NCBI RefSeq assembly: GCF_000143965.1
Contig: NC_014365.1
Coordinates: 2,941,501-3,005,500 of the forward strand
Reading direction: 5' to 3'
DNA from: Desulfarculus baarsii DSM 2075
Lineage (GTDB): Bacteria > Desulfobacterota > Desulfarculia > Desulfarculales > Desulfarculaceae
Length of the DNA stretch: 64,000 nt
Positions 33,521 to 41,138 of the stretch are shown one piece after another (within the stretch, counting starts at the first letter, position 1; the number at the start of each line of letters is the position of its first letter). Made by a program: the position numbers and the translations under genes. The notes beneath the pieces are model-generated. The model had not been told where the DNA came from. It saw nothing but the letters and a program-made list of their open reading frames with translations, and ran no database searches.

Positions 33521-34129
33521 ATGCATATTTCAGAAGGAGTTCTTTCCGCGCCGGTTTTGGCCAGCGGGGCCGTGCTGGCCGCCACCGGCGTGGCCATGGG
33601 CCTGGCCAGGCTCGATTATCAGAAATTGCCGCGGGTGGCGGTGTTGTCGGCGGCGTTTTTCGTGGCCAGCCTGATCCACGTGCCGGTGGGCCCGGTGAGC
33701 GTGCATCTGGTCTTGAACGGCGTGGTGGGCCTGTTGCTGGGTTGGGCGGCGTTTCCGTCGATATTGGTGGCGCTGGCGTTGCAGGCCATCCTGATGCAGT
33801 TTGGCGGGCTGATCGTTTTGGGGGTCAACACCTTTTCCATGGCCATGCCGGCGGTGATCTGCCACTATCTTTTTCGGTCGATGGTCGCCAGCCAAAACCG
33901 CGTCGTGGCCTTTGCCGGCGGGGCCTTGGCCGGGGCGCTGGCCGTGGCCCTGGCTGGCCTTTTCGTGGCGTTGGCCCTGTTTGGCGGTGGCGAGGATTTC
34001 GCCACGGTGGCGGCGGCGGTGGGCCTGGCCCACGTGCCGATCTTCATCGCCGAGGGCGTGTTGACCGGGCTTGCGGTATTGTTTATCAAAAGGGTGCGGC
34101 CGGCCATGCTGGACCGCGACCAGGCTTGA
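33521..34129 (+). CDS. nikM: ECF-type nickel/cobalt transporter substrate-binding membrane subunit
   Basis: Membrane protein of 202 residues, the S-component of the transporter. It begins MHISEGVLS; the N-terminal Met-His pair is known from solved NikM structures to coordinate the metal. The FVASLIHVPVGPVSVHLVLN segment supplies the other metal-site histidines, and ALQAILMQFGGL and GVNTFSMAMPA are family signatures. The ATG at 33521 follows GAGGAAG. CbiM (cobalt) and NikM (nickel) are close relatives; the neighbouring K and L genes favour nickel. Confidence 0.93.
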   Translation: MHISEGVLSAPVLASGAVLAATGVAMGLARLDYQKLPRVAVLSAAFFVASLIHVPVGPVSVHLVLNGVVGLLLGWAAFPSILVALALQAILMQFGGLIVLGVNTFSMAMPAVICHYLFRSMVASQNRVVAFAGGALAGALAVALAGLFVALALFGGGEDFATVAAAVGLAHVPIFIAEGVLTGLAVLFIKRVRPAMLDRDQA

Positions 34130-34140
34130 GGGGGTTTGGC

Positions 34141-34758
34141 ATGCAAAATAAATTCGCAATCGGTTTCATTTTCGCGCTGGCCGTGTCAATCTTGTGCTGC
34201 GCGCCGGCCTGGGCCCACAAGGTGGGCGTCTACGCCTACGCCGAGGGCGACAAACTCATGGGCGAGGGCTATTTCTCGGGCGGCGACAAGGCCATGCACT
34301 GCCCGGTGAAGCTCTACGACAACCAGGGCAAGCTCATCGCCGAGGGCCAGACCGACGCGAACGGCGCTTTCGCCCTGCCCCTGCCCCAGGCCGCCCCGCC
34401 GCTGAAACTCCTGCTCGACGCCGGCGAGGGCCACCGGGCCGAATACGAAGTGACCGCCGAGGATCTGGGCCAGAGCGCCGAGCAGGCCGCCACCCCGGCC
34501 GCGCAGCAAGCGTCGCCGGCCCCGGCCACGGAGCAAAACGCCTCGACGCCGGCCGCCGGAGCCATGGCCATCGACGCGGCCCAGTTGGAGCGGATCGTCA
34601 GCCAGGCGGTCGAACAAAAAGTCGGGCCGCTTCGCGCCCAGTTGACCAAGTTGGCCGCCAACCAGCCGTCGCTGCTCAACCAGATCATCGGCGGGCTGGG
34701 CTGGATTCTGGGCCTGGTGGGCATCGCCGCCTTTTTCCTGGGCCGTCGGCAAAAATAG
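34141..34758 (+). CDS. nikL: nickel ECF-transporter accessory membrane protein NikL
   Basis: Protein of 205 residues. The signal peptide ends in AWA and the mature protein would start with His (HKVGVYAYAEGDKLMGEGY). A small beta-sandwich follows (VKLYDNQGKLIAEGQTDANG), then a Pro/Ala/Gln-rich linker and a helix (residues about 110-175), and one C-terminal membrane segment (IIGGLGWILGLVGIAAFFLG) with a basic tail. This arrangement matches the NikL component that takes the place of NikN. It lies 11 bp after nikM. Confidence 0.82.
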   Translation: MQNKFAIGFIFALAVSILCCAPAWAHKVGVYAYAEGDKLMGEGYFSGGDKAMHCPVKLYDNQGKLIAEGQTDANGAFALPLPQAAPPLKLLLDAGEGHRAEYEVTAEDLGQSAEQAATPAAQQASPAPATEQNASTPAAGAMAIDAAQLERIVSQAVEQKVGPLRAQLTKLAANQPSLLNQIIGGLGWILGLVGIAAFFLGRRQK

Positions 34759-34787
34759 GAGCACGCGCATGATCATCGGCCTGGGCC

Positions 34788-35585
34788 ATGTCGGCTGAGC
34801 GGCATTCGCCACGCGCCAAGCCCGAGGCGTCGATCCTCGACGGGGCCAATGGCCAGGGCCGGGGGCCCCTCACCAGGCTGGACCCCAGGGCCAAGCTGCT
34901 GGCGGCCTTGGGCTTCAGCCTGGTGACGTCGTTGTGCGCCAGCCCCTGGGCGGCGACGGCGGCGCTGAGCCTGGGCCTGGGCCTGACGCTGGCGGCGCGG
35001 CTGGGCCTGGGGCCGGTGCTGCGGCGCACGGCCACGGTCAATGTGTTCGTGCTGTTTTTGTGGGCCTTTTTGCCCTGGCGGCTGGAGATCGCCCCCGACG
35101 TGCTGGAGGCCTCGCTCGTCTTCAACCCGCCGGGGCTGTCGCTGGCCTGGCTGATCACGCTCAAGGTCAACGCCATCTTTTTCGCGCTGACCGGGCTATT
35201 GGCCACCAGCCGGGTCAACGACCTGTTGCACGCCATGGCTCACCTGCGGCTGCCGGGCAAGCTGGTCACGCTTTTTCTTTTGTTTTTTCGCTATCTTTTC
35301 GTGTTGCACCGCGAATATCAGCGCCTGACGCTGGCCATGCGCGTACGCTGCTTCACGCCGGGCAACAATCTGCACACCTACCGATCCTACGCCAACGTGG
35401 TGGGCATGCTCCTGGTGCGCAGCTTCGACCGGGCCGAGCGAGTCTTTCAGGCCATGCTCTGCCGGGGCTTCAACGGCACCTTCTGGGTGTTGGACCATTT
35501 TGCCTGGCGTCGCCAGGACACCATCTTCTGCGCCGGCGCGGCCATGGCCCTGGCCGGCCTGATCGTGCTTCAGTGGGGAATCTGA
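34788..35585 (+). CDS. nikQ: ECF-type nickel/cobalt transporter transmembrane T-component
   Basis: Membrane protein of 265 residues of the CbiQ/NikQ family, which couples the S-component to the ATPase. The first 35 residues are hydrophilic. Hydrophobic segments follow, with the conserved LTRLDPRAKLL near residue 28 and the coupling motifs AMRVRCF and FQAMLCRGFNG in the C-terminal cytoplasmic part. The best ribosome binding site (TAGGAGC) serves an ATG at 34769 in another frame, whose nine-codon reading frame ends in the nikQ start region, so nikQ may be translated by coupling. Confidence 0.92.
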   Translation: MSAERHSPRAKPEASILDGANGQGRGPLTRLDPRAKLLAALGFSLVTSLCASPWAATAALSLGLGLTLAARLGLGPVLRRTATVNVFVLFLWAFLPWRLEIAPDVLEASLVFNPPGLSLAWLITLKVNAIFFALTGLLATSRVNDLLHAMAHLRLPGKLVTLFLLFFRYLFVLHREYQRLTLAMRVRCFTPGNNLHTYRSYANVVGMLLVRSFDRAERVFQAMLCRGFNGTFWVLDHFAWRRQDTIFCAGAAMALAGLIVLQWGI

Positions 35586-35587
35586 TC

Positions 35588-36238
35588 TTGGAATTGCTGC
35601 GCCTGGAAGACGTCACCTTCGCCTACCCCGGCCGCCCGCCGGTGCACCAGGGCCTCAACTTCACCCTCAACAAAGGCGACCGCCTGGGCATTTGGGGACC
35701 AAACGGCGCGGGCAAATCGACCATGTTCCTGCTGGCCATGGGCCTGGTCGCGCCCAGCCAGGGCCGGATCCACGGCCTGGGCCAACTCTGCCAAAGCGAA
35801 AATGATTTCCGCCGTCTGCGCCGCCAGGTGGGCCTGCTGTTCCAAGACCCCGACGACCAGCTCTTTTGCCCCACCGTGGCCGAGGACGTGGCCTTTGGCC
35901 CGCGCAACCTGGGCCTGGGCAAGGACGAGGCCCTGCGCGTGGTCGATCGCACGCTGGCCGATCTGGGCCTGGAAGGCTATCAAAAGCGCGTGACCTATCA
36001 GCTTTCGGGCGGCGAAAAACGCCTGGTCTCGCTGGCGGCGGTGCTGGCCATGGAGCCCCAGGCCATCCTGCTCGACGAGCCCAGCAACGGCCTGGACGAG
36101 GAACACTCCGTGCGCCTGGAGCGCCGCTTGCTGGATAGTCCGCTCTCGTGGGCCATCGTCTCCCACGACCGCGGCTTTCTCCAGCGGCTGTGCCAGCGCA
36201 TTCTGGTGATGCAAGATGGCGCGTTGGTGGAACAATAA
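35588..36238 (+). CDS. nikO: ECF-type nickel/cobalt transporter ATPase
   Basis: ABC ATPase of 216 residues. Walker A is GPNGAGKST near residue 39, the Q loop is VGLLFQDPDDQLF, the signature is LSGGEKRLVSLA, Walker B is AILLDEPSNGLD and the switch histidine is in AIVSHDRGF. QDPDDQLF is typical of CbiO/NikO proteins. I chose the TTG at 35588, 2 bp after the nikQ stop; no ATG exists in the first part of the frame. At 216 residues it is slightly shorter than many CbiO proteins, lacking the C-terminal extension. Confidence 0.94.
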   Translation: MELLRLEDVTFAYPGRPPVHQGLNFTLNKGDRLGIWGPNGAGKSTMFLLAMGLVAPSQGRIHGLGQLCQSENDFRRLRRQVGLLFQDPDDQLFCPTVAEDVAFGPRNLGLGKDEALRVVDRTLADLGLEGYQKRVTYQLSGGEKRLVSLAAVLAMEPQAILLDEPSNGLDEEHSVRLERRLLDSPLSWAIVSHDRGFLQRLCQRILVMQDGALVEQ

Positions 36239-36250
36239 CGCCCGCCGCCC

Positions 36251-36278
36251 TCAAGAAACCCGCTCCCACCGCCGATAA
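36251..36278 (+). promoter_or_regulatory. sigma-28 (FliA) promoter of the SprA-type gene
   Basis: TCAAGAAA (36251-36258) and GCCGATAA (36271-36278) are separated by 12 bp. The -10 element is a perfect match to the flagellar sigma-28 consensus, and the same spacing and TCAAG start recur in the promoter at 60196-60223. Transcription would start near 36285, before the ATG at 36312. Confidence 0.7.
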
Positions 36279-36311
36279 GACAATCAGAATCATTGAACGA
36301 GGAGCCGCGCC

Positions 36312-37070
36312 ATGACGACTCTCGCCCCCCTCGGCGGCCCAGGCTGGAGCGCCGGGCCGCTGGAGCAACCGCGCCAGGATCCGCCCAAGGCCGTGCCCGC
36401 CCAGGCCGAACAATCCCCGGCCGCCAGCGGCCAGGGCCAGGCCGAGCTGGTGCCCGGGCCGGGCTGCCTGGAGGAAAATCCCCAACAGCCCGGATCGGGC
36501 AACGAGGACCAAAGCGACCGGAGCGACCAGCGCGGCGGCTGTTCCTGCGGCCAATGCCCCTCGTGCCTGGCCGGCGCGGCCCAAAACCTCGACCAGCAAG
36601 AGCAGCAGGCGCTGAGCAAGCTCCAGGCCCGCGACCGCGAAGTGCGCGCCCACGAGCAGGCCCACAAGGCCGCCGGCGGCCGCCACGCCGGCAGCCCCAG
36701 CTATCAATACGAAACCGGCCCCGACGGCCGGCAATACGCCGTGGGCGGCGAGGTGCCCATCGACGTCTCCAAGGTGCCCGGCGACCCCCAGGCCACCATG
36801 CAAAAGGCCGCCCAGATCCGCCGCGCCGCCCTGGCCCCGGCCAAACCATCGACCCAAGACCACCAGGTGGCGGCCAAGGCCTCGCAGATGGCCGCCGAGG
36901 CGCGCCGCGAACTGGCCCAAGAGCAAAGCCAGGCCGTGCAGCACGCCGGCCAGGGCCTGATGCGGGCCGGTCAGGTGGCCGACGCCTCGGGCCTGCTGCC
37001 CGATCCCCGCGCGGCCAGCGCCCCGCCGCCCATCGAAGCGCGCCTGAAAAGCACCCACGTGGTGGCCTGA
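36312..37070 (+). CDS. SprA-related putative metalloprotease (CJM1_0395 family)
   Basis: Protein of 252 residues. Residues 1-65 are Pro/Gln-rich and probably disordered. A cysteine patch, GGCSCGQCPSCLAG, lies near 75-88. The conserved domain follows with VRAHEQAHKAAGG, a zinc-protease-like HExxH motif, and the family signature YQYETGPDGRQYAVGGEVPI (about 135-155). The C-terminal third is helical. Activity has not been shown for the family as far as I know. GAGGAGC precedes the ATG. The sigma-28 promoter upstream suggests expression with late flagellar genes. Confidence 0.85.
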   Translation: MTTLAPLGGPGWSAGPLEQPRQDPPKAVPAQAEQSPAASGQGQAELVPGPGCLEENPQQPGSGNEDQSDRSDQRGGCSCGQCPSCLAGAAQNLDQQEQQALSKLQARDREVRAHEQAHKAAGGRHAGSPSYQYETGPDGRQYAVGGEVPIDVSKVPGDPQATMQKAAQIRRAALAPAKPSTQDHQVAAKASQMAAEARRELAQEQSQAVQHAGQGLMRAGQVADASGLLPDPRAASAPPPIEARLKSTHVVA

Positions 37071-37099
37071 GGCGGCCGGATGAAATTTGTCGCCACCCG

Positions 37100-37128
37100 T
37101 TGCCGGCCAGGGGGGATGGCGTTATAAT
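37100..37128 (+). promoter_or_regulatory. strong sigma-70 promoter of the free-standing RNA gene
   Basis: TTGCCG (37100-37105) and a perfect TATAAT (37123-37128) are separated by 17 bp. Transcription should begin near 37135. No open reading frame of useful size follows before the terminator at 37338, so the promoter appears to serve a noncoding RNA. Confidence 0.75.
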
Positions 37129-37156
37129 CTCTAGCAAGAGCTAGGATTATAACGCC
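37118..37156. repeat. long palindrome spanning the -10 box and start point of the RNA gene
   Basis: GGCGTTATAATC (37118-37129) is the exact reverse complement of GATTATAACGCC (37145-37156). Inside, CTAGC pairs with GCTAG around an AAGA loop, with one unpaired T. The left arm contains the TATAAT of the promoter, so a protein bound here would occlude RNA polymerase; alternatively the right half could fold in the RNA. Confidence 0.85.
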
Positions 37157-37338
37157 GGGCGTAGGACAAGCCTACCCCCCGGGCTCAGGTAAAGCGCTTG
37201 GGCCCGGCCGCCAGCCCCCAAGAGCGCCAGGCAACAAAACGCCGCCACAGTCGCTGGGCGGCGCAAACGCAGCATCCGGGGCTCGAAAAAGCAGATCGCC
37301 CGCTTCCGCCTTATCGGGGGAGACGGGCGATTTGTTTT
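37135..37338 (+). ncRNA. candidate noncoding RNA of about 200 nt
   Basis: The stretch has a consensus promoter upstream and an intrinsic terminator at its end, and codes for nothing recognisable. Hand folding gives several hairpins: GTAGG/CCTAC near 37161-37176, GCGC-TTGGG with CCCAA-GAGCGC (about 37188-37225), and a seven-base-pair CGCCGCC/GGCGGCG stem at 37240-37263. A partial closing stem pairs GAGC and GGAT (37138-37147) with ATCC and GCTC (37274-37284). The size suits 6S RNA, but I could not fit the single long rod with a central bubble. It lies between the SprA-type gene and the convergent PilZ gene. Confidence 0.6.
37293..37338 (+). terminator. intrinsic terminator, probably bidirectional
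   Basis: ATCGCCCG (37295-37302) pairs with CGGGCGAT (37324-37331), extended by a CTTCC/GGGAG inner stem, and is followed by TTTGTTTT on the plus strand. On the minus strand the hairpin is followed by a T5 run (the A5 at 37286-37290), so it can also end the PilZ transcript that stops at 37357. Confidence 0.8.
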
Positions 37339-37356
37339 GCGGCGGGCGGCCGGCGC

Positions 37357-37779
37357 TCAGATCGCCAAGCGGCAAGCCTCGGGGTCAAGGGACTCCAACG
37401 CTCCCGAACGGAGGAATTCGCCCAGCAGCTCGATTTTGGCTTGCTGGCCGGGCGCGTCGAGGAAGCGCACGCCGCACGTCTGCCGCTCGCCGCGAAGTGG
37501 GGCCTTGGAGCCTGACGCGGACCCCTGCCGCCAGACCATCTCGCAGCGCATCTCGGCCAGAAAAAAGCCGACCGGCTTGACCATGATGTCCACGGACAGC
37601 TCGCCCGACGCCTCTTCCCAGCGGCCAAAGCGCTCCAAGCGCAGGCCGCCCAGACTGATGTCTTTGATGCGCGCCACGGCCGAAAGGCCAGATTGAACTA
37701 TGGCCACGGCCTCGGCCGGCGCCTGGTGGCGCGGCAGCCCCCGGCGCTCGGTTGGCGATGTGCGAGCCGAAAACATCAT
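37357..37779 (-). CDS. PilZ-domain protein, probable c-di-GMP receptor
   Basis: Protein of 140 residues consisting mainly of a PilZ domain. The N-terminal RRGLPRHQAP supplies the arginines of the c-di-GMP-binding RxxxR motif and ARIKDISLGGLRLE the D/NxSxxG motif. FLAEMRCEMVWRQ and CGVRFLDAP are the later strands. It probably acts as a small cytoplasmic adaptor for motility or surface control, alongside the HD-GYP protein encoded at 58565. The start region lies in a hairpin (see 37775-37808). A TTGACC/TATATC pair with only 15 bp spacing is a weak promoter candidate upstream. Confidence 0.85.
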   Translation of the reverse strand: MMFSARTSPTERRGLPRHQAPAEAVAIVQSGLSAVARIKDISLGGLRLERFGRWEEASGELSVDIMVKPVGFFLAEMRCEMVWRQGSASGSKAPLRGERQTCGVRFLDAPGQQAKIELLGEFLRSGALESLDPEACRLAI

Positions 37780-37808
37780 CCCCCCATTATTGAAGCCGTG
37801 GGGATGAT
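37775..37808 (-). promoter_or_regulatory. hairpin covering the PilZ gene's ribosome binding site and start codon
   Basis: On the minus strand ATCATCCCC (37808-37800) pairs with GGGGATGAT (37783-37775), nine perfect base pairs around a 16-base loop. The 3' arm holds the G-run that should act as ribosome binding site and the two adjacent ATG codons. In an mRNA it would mask translation start. Confidence 0.6.
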
Positions 37809-37857
37809 ATACGTTTTCGCGGCGGCGGTCAACCGTCGGCGCGGGCCGCGGCCGGCT

Positions 37858-40800
37858 TCAGCCCTCGTCCAGCACCTGGCGCACCAGGGTCAGCAGGTCG
37901 TAGGCCCGGAAGGGCTTGGCCACGTAGCCCGAGGCGCCCACGGCGGCGATCTCCTTTAGCTGCGTCTCGCGGGAATAGCCGCTGGCGATGATCACCTTGA
38001 CCTGGGGATCGGCTTCGCGCAGCTTGCGCAGGCAGGCGTGGCCGCCCATGCCGGGCATGCTCACATCGAGGATGACCAGATCGATGGCCGAGGGATCGGC
38101 GTCGAAAATCTCCAGGGCCTCCTCGCCGCTGGCGGCCCTGGTCACGTGATAACCTCGGCGCGCCAGCATCTTGGCGCCGATCTCGCGCAGGGCCGGTTCG
38201 TCGTCGACCAGCAGGATCGTCTCCGTGCCGCCGGGGCCGTTGATTTGGGTTGGCAGCTCGCCGGACGCGCCCTCCTGGCCGGCCGGGCTGACCGGCAGGT
38301 AGACACGGAAGATCGTGCCCCGTCCCGGTTCGCTGTAGCAACTGATGTGGCCACGGTGGCCCTTGACGATGCCGTAGACCGTGGACATGCCCAGGCCCGT
38401 GCCCCTGCCGACTTCCTTGGTCGAAAAAAACGGGTCGTACATGCGCGAAAGCGTCTTGGCGTCCATGCCGTGGCCAGTGTCCGAGACCTTCAACAGCACG
38501 TAGGCCCCAGGCTCCAGCCCAACGTGATGCTGGCAGAATTCGTCGTCGAGCATGGCGCTTTCGGTCTCGAAGATCAGGCGGCCGCCCTCGGGCATGGCGT
38601 CGCGGGCGTTGTTGGCCAGGTTCAAAAGCAGTTGCTCGATCTGGTTGTTGTTGGCCAGCACCAGGGGCGCATCGCCGGACAGGATCGTCTCGACGCTGAT
38701 CATCTTGGGCAGGGTGCACTTGAGCAGCTCAACGGTCTGGCCCAGTTGCTTGTTCAGGTCCATGGGGCGCAGTTCGGCCTCGGTCTGGCGACTGAAGGCC
38801 AGGATCTGACGCACCAGTTCACGGGCTCGCTCGGCCGAGCGCAGCACCTGCTTCAGGTCGGCCGGATTGACCTGGCCCTCTTGATGGCCCTCCACGGCCA
38901 GTTCGGTAAAGCCGATGATCGCGGCCAAAATATTGTTGAAATCGTGGGCGATGCCGCCGGCCAGGGTGCCCAGGGCCTCCATTTTCTGGGCGTGGCGGAG
39001 TTGGCTTTCCAGACGGGCCTTCTCCTCGGCGGCCTTTGTTTCCTCGGTCACGTCGCGCAGCAGCCACAGCTCGTTTTCGCCCTCCTTGCTGGAGGAGAAC
39101 TCCACCGCGCGGCGCTGGCCATCCCGGCGCGTGATGTTGACGACCATCTTGGACGGCCCGTCGCTGCTCCTGAATTTGTCATAGAGCGCGGCAAAGCGTT
39201 CGGGCTCCTCGACAAAGATCCGGGCGAAGCAATCCGCGACCGTGGCCAGATCAGCCCTGGCCCAGCCGGTGATGTCCTCGACGGCCTTGTTGGCGTAGAG
39301 CCGATCGCCATCGCGCAGCACCGCGCCCAGGGGCAGGCCCTCGACGATCTTGCGCAGGCGCTCTTCGTTGTCCTTGAGGGCCTGCTCGGTCTTTTTGCGC
39401 TGGGTGATGTCCAGGGCGGTGTAGACCAGGCCGTCGGCCATGTCGTCGGGGTTCAAAAGGGCGCCGCTTAAAAGCACGTCGATCAGCGCGCCGTCCTTGC
39501 GCCGCCAGACCGTCTCGCCCGAACCCAGGCCGGTGGCGGGCAGCAGTTCCCGGCGCAGGCGGCCGACGCGCTCGTATTCCTGGCTGTCGGGGTAGAGCCC
39601 GCTGGCGGGCATGCCTTCCAACTCCTCGACGGAAAAGCCGGTCATCTCCGACATCATCTTGTTGGACCAGCCCAAGACCCGTTCGGCGCCGACCATGATG
39701 CCGATGGCGATGGGCGCGGCGTTGAGGATGCCGCGGATGGTGGCCTCGCTGCGGCGCAACTCGATCTGGGCCGTCTTGTTGGCGGTGACGTCGCGCACGG
39801 CGCAGACAGTCACCGCCTGGCCCTGATAACTGGCCTGGCGGCAGCAGACCTCGGCCCAGAAAAAACCGCCGTCGCCACGCCTGGCCTCGGCCTCCATGGG
39901 CTCGGCCGAGCCGCTTTGCATGAAGCGGCGGATTTCCTGGCAGGCGGTGTCGGCGAACAGATCGCAGAAATCACGCTCGAGCAGTTGATCGTGGTCGTAG
40001 CCAAACATGGCCAGGGCCGTCTTGTTGGCCTCGACGCAGCGGCCGCGCTCGACAATCAAAACCGACTCGAAGGTGGCGTCGGCCAGGGCCTGATAGCGCC
40101 GCTCGCCGTCGCGCAGGGCCTGTTCGATGTTGCGCCGGTCGGTGATGTCGCGCATCAGGTTGAGGGTGGCCGGACGGCCTTCCCAGTCGATGATGACGGT
40201 TTTCAACTCGGCCCAGCGCACCCGGTTGTCCTTGGCCACCAGCCGGAAGGGATAGACGTTGGGCGGCGAACCGCCGCGCAGACGCGAATAGTGGCGCTCC
40301 AGGACAATGGGCAGGTCGGCCGGGTGGATCAGTTCGTGAAAGCCGTGGCCCAGAAGCTCCTCGGGCTCGTAGCCAAGCATGGCGGCCATGGATTTGTTCA
40401 GATAGCACAGGCGGCCCTCCTGGGCCACGTTGATGCCTTCCACCGCGCTGTCGACCAGGGTGTGAAACTTCTCCTCGGAGATCCTCAGGGCCGTCTCGGC
40501 CGCCCGCCGCCCGCTGACGTCGACGCCGACCACCCACGAGGCCCAGCCTTCCACCGGAAAGCTCCGCGAGATGTTGGACCAGGCGATGGTCTTCAACGCG
40601 CCGTCTTTGGTTTTCAGCGAAAACTCGCGCTCGTGAAAATCGTCCTCGGGAGTGACGAGGATCTCGCGCAGACGCTGGCGGTCGTGACCTTCCGGGCAGA
40701 GCCGGGCCGCCATGTCGCGGTTGGCCATGGCTTCGACGGCGTCGTAGCCGGTGACGCGCGCGCATTCGTCGTTCCAGAAAGTCACCAGGCCGTCCAGCCC

Positions 40801-40941
40801 GAAGCCCAACAGCAGGATGGGCATCTGCCGGGCCATGCGCAAGATCCCGCCCGTGAGGCGCTCGGCCCCGTTGCCTTGGCGCGGCTCACCAGACGCGCCC
40901 CCCACCATCCGCTCGATTTTCTCGTCAACCACTTCGGCCAT
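37858..40941 (-). CDS. multi-PAS hybrid sensor histidine kinase with receiver domain
   Basis: Soluble hybrid kinase of 1,027 residues with no membrane segment. Five PAS domains can be counted from about residue 35 to 640 (for example [82 protein letters not shown]). The kinase core has [19 protein letters not shown] as its phospho-acceptor box, [10 protein letters not shown] (N box), VSDTGHGMD and [13 protein letters not shown] receiver domain at about 905-1027 has [14 protein letters not shown] and the phospho-accepting aspartate in [10 protein letters not shown]. The cytoplasmic cue is unknown. No partner regulator is adjacent. Confidence 0.95.
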   Translation of the reverse strand: MAEVVDEKIERMVGGASGEPRQGNGAERLTGGILRMARQMPILLLGFGLDGLVTFWNDECARVTGYDAVEAMANRDMAARLCPEGHDRQRLREILVTPEDDFHEREFSLKTKDGALKTIAWSNISRSFPVEGWASWVVGVDVSGRRAAETALRISEEKFHTLVDSAVEGINVAQEGRLCYLNKSMAAMLGYEPEELLGHGFHELIHPADLPIVLERHYSRLRGGSPPNVYPFRLVAKDNRVRWAELKTVIIDWEGRPATLNLMRDITDRRNIEQALRDGERRYQALADATFESVLIVERGRCVEANKTALAMFGYDHDQLLERDFCDLFADTACQEIRRFMQSGSAEPMEAEARRGDGGFFWAEVCCRQASYQGQAVTVCAVRDVTANKTAQIELRRSEATIRGILNAAPIAIGIMVGAERVLGWSNKMMSEMTGFSVEELEGMPASGLYPDSQEYERVGRLRRELLPATGLGSGETVWRRKDGALIDVLLSGALLNPDDMADGLVYTALDITQRKKTEQALKDNEERLRKIVEGLPLGAVLRDGDRLYANKAVEDITGWARADLATVADCFARIFVEEPERFAALYDKFRSSDGPSKMVVNITRRDGQRRAVEFSSSKEGENELWLLRDVTEETKAAEEKARLESQLRHAQKMEALGTLAGGIAHDFNNILAAIIGFTELAVEGHQEGQVNPADLKQVLRSAERARELVRQILAFSRQTEAELRPMDLNKQLGQTVELLKCTLPKMISVETILSGDAPLVLANNNQIEQLLLNLANNARDAMPEGGRLIFETESAMLDDEFCQHHVGLEPGAYVLLKVSDTGHGMDAKTLSRMYDPFFSTKEVGRGTGLGMSTVYGIVKGHRGHISCYSEPGRGTIFRVYLPVSPAGQEGASGELPTQINGPGGTETILLVDDEPALREIGAKMLARRGYHVTRAASGEEALEIFDADPSAIDLVILDVSMPGMGGHACLRKLREADPQVKVIIASGYSRETQLKEIAAVGASGYVAKPFRAYDLLTLVRQVLDEG

Positions 40942-41138
40942 GGCCAGGCTCCGTATGGTGGGCGATTTTCATATCATCAGCTTAAACTTGTCGCCAGGCG
41001 CTTGGCAACAACTCCCGATAAACACCTGTGACTTGCCGTTGTTTTATGGCGAAGCGGCGGCGGTTTTTACGCGCCGGCCCGCCAAAGTCGGCCGATATCG
41101 TGTAAGATGCCCCTGAGTACCGCGGAGTGTGTTGGTTC

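Noticed and set aside
37135-37338. Firm call of 6S RNA for the free-standing RNA
   Set aside because: Size and placement fit, but by hand it folds into several hairpins rather than one rod with a central bubble. Left as unassigned.
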